A model generated the notes under the pieces. The model was given only the letters and a program-made list of their open reading frames with translations. It searched no databases and was not told the origin of the DNA. The position numbers and the translations under genes are program-made. A DNA stretch of 6,342 bases from an uncultured Paracoccaceae bacterium (GTDB lineage Bacteria; Pseudomonadota; Alphaproteobacteria; Rhodobacterales; Rhodobacteraceae), in contig CALCPC010000591.1 in the NCBI GenBank assembly GCA_937900975.1, positions 1 through 6,342 of the forward strand. Direction: 5' to 3'. Shown in pieces: positions 3,825 through 6,342 of the stretch. The first letter of the stretch is position 1. Every line of letters starts with the position of its first letter.

Positions 3825-6342
3825 CTAGGAGGCCGCAACCGCCGGCACGGGCTGTGCCCGTGGCAGGGTCAGGCGAAAATGCGCGCCTTGTCCGCTGTCC
3901 ATCAGCACAAGGTCGCCGCCGAGATTGCGCATAATCTCGCGGCTGATCGGCAAGCCCAGCCCGGCGGAGCCTGCCAACGTCATCTCATCGAGACGGGCAA
4001 ACTTCTCAAACGCCCGCTCTCGATCCGCCGACAGGATCCCGGGGCCATGGTCGATCACGTCCACGGCAATCCCGGCACCCAGCGGCGTTGCGCGGATCGT
4101 GATGACGGGCACTTCTGTGGTGCCGTATTTCACAGCGTTGGAAATCAAGTTGATAATCACCTGTGCAAGCCGGTCGAAATCGGCCATCACCAAGGCGTCG
4201 AGATGCGGCTCTGCGATTTCGAGCCGGACGCCTTCGGGGTGGCGCAACCCTTCTGTGCTGCCGGCGGCCGAGGCAATCGCGTCGCCAAGGCGCACGGGTC
4301 GGATCTCTAGCCGCGCGCGCCCGCTTTCCAAAACGCTAAGATCCAGGATTTCGTCCAAAAGGCGGGTCAGACGCTGGCTTTCGCCATGAATGATGGCCAG
4401 AAAGCGCTTCGCCTCTTCCGAGGACACATCGCCGTGGTCGCGCAAGATCTCAGCGAAGGAGCGGATGGAGGTCATGGGCGTGCGCAACTCATGGCTGACT
4501 TGGCTAAGAAACGCGTCCTTTTGCGCGCCCAGTTCGCGCAGGCGCGTGTTGGCGGCGCGCAGTTGCGCGGCGGTGCGCTCCAACTCCTCGGACTGGCGTT
4601 CCAACCGGTGAGAATATTCGACGATCTGCGCCGTCTCGTCGGCCATGCGGATCAGTTGATCGACAGGGATCTGCCCGCCCTGGGCGATCTGGCTGACCAT
4701 CGCATGCGCCGAGGCCGACCCGACGGAGCCTGCAAGCTCCCGCTCTACCCGCGCGATCAGATCCTCGTCGGCATCGGGCAGCCCGCCGGCCTTGCCTTGG
4801 GTCCGCGAAACGGCCGCGAACAGCTTATGTGCAGGCTCCACCCCCAAAATCCGCTGGGCGAGCGCGAAAAGATCCTCCGCCGTCGCGACCCGGCCCTGGA
4901 CCAAATGCCCGGGCGTCACGGCAAAGGCATCGACGAAGGCCGCGCTCTGCACCTGCTCCATCGGGCTTGGGCGGAGCAGCAAGGATACGCCGACGAAGAC
5001 CGCGGCGTTCAGCGACAGCGACCAATAGACGGTGTGGACCAGCGGATCGTCGAAGGCGACACCGAAAAGCGATGTGGGGCGCAGAACGGCAAGGCCAAAA
5101 AGCCCGTCTTGCAGCACCGCTTCTGACATGAAAACGCCGCCCCCGAAGCTGGGCAGAAACAGCGTATAGCACCAAATCAGAAAGCCGGTGACGATCCCCG
5201 CAATCGCGCCCGGTCGCGTGGCCCCATGCCAGAACAGCCCGCCGAGAAGCGCAGGCAACACCTGTGCGATCCCAGCAAAAGAGCGCAGGCCAATCGAGGC
5301 CAGCGCCGAGCCGCCGCCCGAGACCAAGAAATAGAAATACCCCATGGTCAAGATCAGCGCCATCGCGCCCCGCCGGCTGGACAGCACCACGGCGCGCACA
5401 TCGCCGGAGGTCTGCGTTTTCCGCCGATTAAGCCGCAGCCAGATCGGGACAGCGATGTGGTTTGAAATCATGGTCGACAGCGCGATGGTCGACACGATCA
5501 CCATCGAGGTGGCCGCGGAAAACCCGCCGAGAAACGCGACAAGGGCAAGCGTCGTCTGCCCCTCGGCCAAGGGCACGGTCAGCACGTAAAGATCGGGGTT
5601 GGCGCCTTCGGGCAGCACCGCTTGCCCGGCCAGCGCAATCGGCAGCACGAACAGGCTGATCAGGAAAAGATAGGTTGGAAAGGCCCAGGCCGCAGTTGCC
5701 AGGTGGCGTTCGTCCGCGTTTTCGACCACCAGCACCTGGAACATCCGGGGCAGGCAAATGATCGCGGTGGCGCTGAGGAAGGTCAGCGTGATCCAACGCG
5801 GTGTGAAGATCGCCTCTGCCTCTGTCGGGCTTGGCAGCGCGTCAAGGTCGAGGCCGGGCAGCCCGAAGACGACAAAGAGACCAACCGCACCAACGGCCAA
5901 AAGTTTGACCACGGCCTCAAGCGCCACCGCCGCGACGACACCGTGGTGACGCTCGTTCGCGTCGACCCGCCGGGTGCCGAAAAGGATCGCGAAAAGCGCC
6001 AGCCCAAGCGCCAGCCAGAAGGCCGTGACGTGGCGGGGCGCTGCAGGATCGGCGGCGGTCAGTGCGGTCAGCGACAGCGTCATCGACTGAAGCTGCAGCG
6101 CGATGTAGGGTGTAGTCGCGATAAGCGCGAGCAGCGTGACGACCACGCCAAGCGTCGCACTTTTGCCATAGCGAGAGGACAGCAAATCGGCGATCGACGT
6201 GATCCGCTGGGCCTGTCCGATGCGCACGAGCTTGCGCAGCAGAAACCACCAGCCGAAAAAGACTAGGCTGGGTCCAAGGTAGATCGTCGCGAATTCACGC
6301 CCGCTGCGGGCGGCAGAGCCGCCGGCGCCGTAGCAGGTCCCG
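3825..6342 (-). CDS. SSS-fused sensor histidine kinase (CbrA-type), 5' end outside window
   Basis: The visible 838 residues form one uninterrupted frame running off the window end, so the N-terminus is missing; the GTG at 6227 is internal, since homology-like sequence (REFATIYLGPSLVFFGWWFLL) precedes it. Residues 1 to about 460 are a multi-span sodium:solute symporter domain, with GRAQRIT-like AQRITSIADLLSSRYGKS (44-61) and the conserved GGFSAATSMVIVSTIALST. About 467-555 resembles the STAC linker found between SSS and kinase domains (VERELAGSVGSASAHA). A coiled coil follows (RQSEELERTAAQLRAAN). The kinase has the H-box FLSQVSHELRTP with phospho-acceptor His617, the N-box NLISNAVKYG (Asn735), the G1 box DHGPGI (Asp764), the F-box FEKFARLD and the G2 box GSAGLGL (791-797). 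No receiver domain follows the ATPase domain. By family precedent (Pseudomonas CbrA) it would sense nutrient or substrate at the inner membrane and phosphorylate a separate response regulator, which is not in the window. Substrate transport by the SSS part cannot be judged. Confidence 0.95.
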   Translation of the reverse strand, partial: GTCYGAGGSAARSGREFATIYLGPSLVFFGWWFLLRKLVRIGQAQRITSIADLLSSRYGKSATLGVVVTLLALIATTPYIALQLQSMTLSLTALTAADPAAPRHVTAFWLALGLALFAILFGTRRVDANERHHGVVAAVALEAVVKLLAVGAVGLFVVFGLPGLDLDALPSPTEAEAIFTPRWITLTFLSATAIICLPRMFQVLVVENADERHLATAAWAFPTYLFLISLFVLPIALAGQAVLPEGANPDLYVLTVPLAEGQTTLALVAFLGGFSAATSMVIVSTIALSTMISNHIAVPIWLRLNRRKTQTSGDVRAVVLSSRRGAMALILTMGYFYFLVSGGGSALASIGLRSFAGIAQVLPALLGGLFWHGATRPGAIAGIVTGFLIWCYTLFLPSFGGGVFMSEAVLQDGLFGLAVLRPTSLFGVAFDDPLVHTVYWSLSLNAAVFVGVSLLLRPSPMEQVQSAAFVDAFAVTPGHLVQGRVATAEDLFALAQRILGVEPAHKLFAAVSRTQGKAGGLPDADEDLIARVERELAGSVGSASAHAMVSQIAQGGQIPVDQLIRMADETAQIVEYSHRLERQSEELERTAAQLRAANTRLRELGAQKDAFLSQVSHELRTPMTSIRSFAEILRDHGDVSSEEAKRFLAIIHGESQRLTRLLDEILDLSVLESGRARLEIRPVRLGDAIASAAGSTEGLRHPEGVRLEIAEPHLDALVMADFDRLAQVIINLISNAVKYGTTEVPVITIRATPLGAGIAVDVIDHGPGILSADRERAFEKFARLDEMTLAGSAGLGLPISREIMRNLGGDLVLMDSGQGAHFRLTLPRAQPVPAVAAS

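Noticed and set aside
4386..5126. Plus-strand ORF of 246 codons opposite the kinase
   Set aside because: It is antisense to well-supported kinase, STAC and SSS motifs, has low-information composition and no start signals.
5622..6266. Plus-strand ORF of 214 codons opposite the symporter domain
   Set aside because: It is Arg/Gln/Asp-rich, a typical antisense reading of hydrophobic membrane-segment codons. The opposite strand is clearly the real gene.

Overview
The window is GC-rich with dense G/C-ending codons. The gene types, an ECF sigma factor, a lipoprotein subtilase and an SSS-fused histidine kinase, fit an alphaproteobacterium, most likely from the Rhodobacterales. That placement is inferred from composition and protein style; no marker gene is present.

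Layout: (1) Positions 1-861, minus strand, hold a decayed IS5-family transposase cut by the window edge. It carries in-frame stops, at least three frame changes and an internal insertion. (2) About 235 bases with no supported gene follow; part of it is coding-like on the minus strand. (3) A complete ECF-type sigma factor of 178 aa lies at 1097-1633, minus. (4) A 543-base divergent intergenic region begins with an A/T-rich, promoter-like island around 1722-1750. It then holds sixteen uninterrupted 24-bp tandem units (1793-2176) that end on the base before the next start codon. (5) A subtilisin-like (S8) serine protease with a lipoprotein signal lies at 2177-3298, plus. (6) A 526-base stretch contains only weak ORFs and a perfect 11-bp inverted repeat. 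(7) A large 5'-truncated gene at 3825-6342, minus, encodes a sodium:solute-symporter-like membrane domain, a STAC-like linker and a histidine kinase, a CbrA-type sensor. Its N-terminus lies past the window end.

How the parts may work together: the sigma factor and the exported protease are head to head and share one control region, so co-regulation is plausible. No anti-sigma gene is visible, and the space downstream of the sigma gene is occupied by IS debris. The kinase is a separate transcription unit whose response regulator is not in the window. The most unusual element is the 24-bp array. Its period is a multiple of three, it stays open in several frames on both strands, and it directly abuts the protease start, which has no clear Shine-Dalgarno. 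It could be a transcribed structured leader, a repetitive N-terminal coding extension, or part of an unannotated gene.
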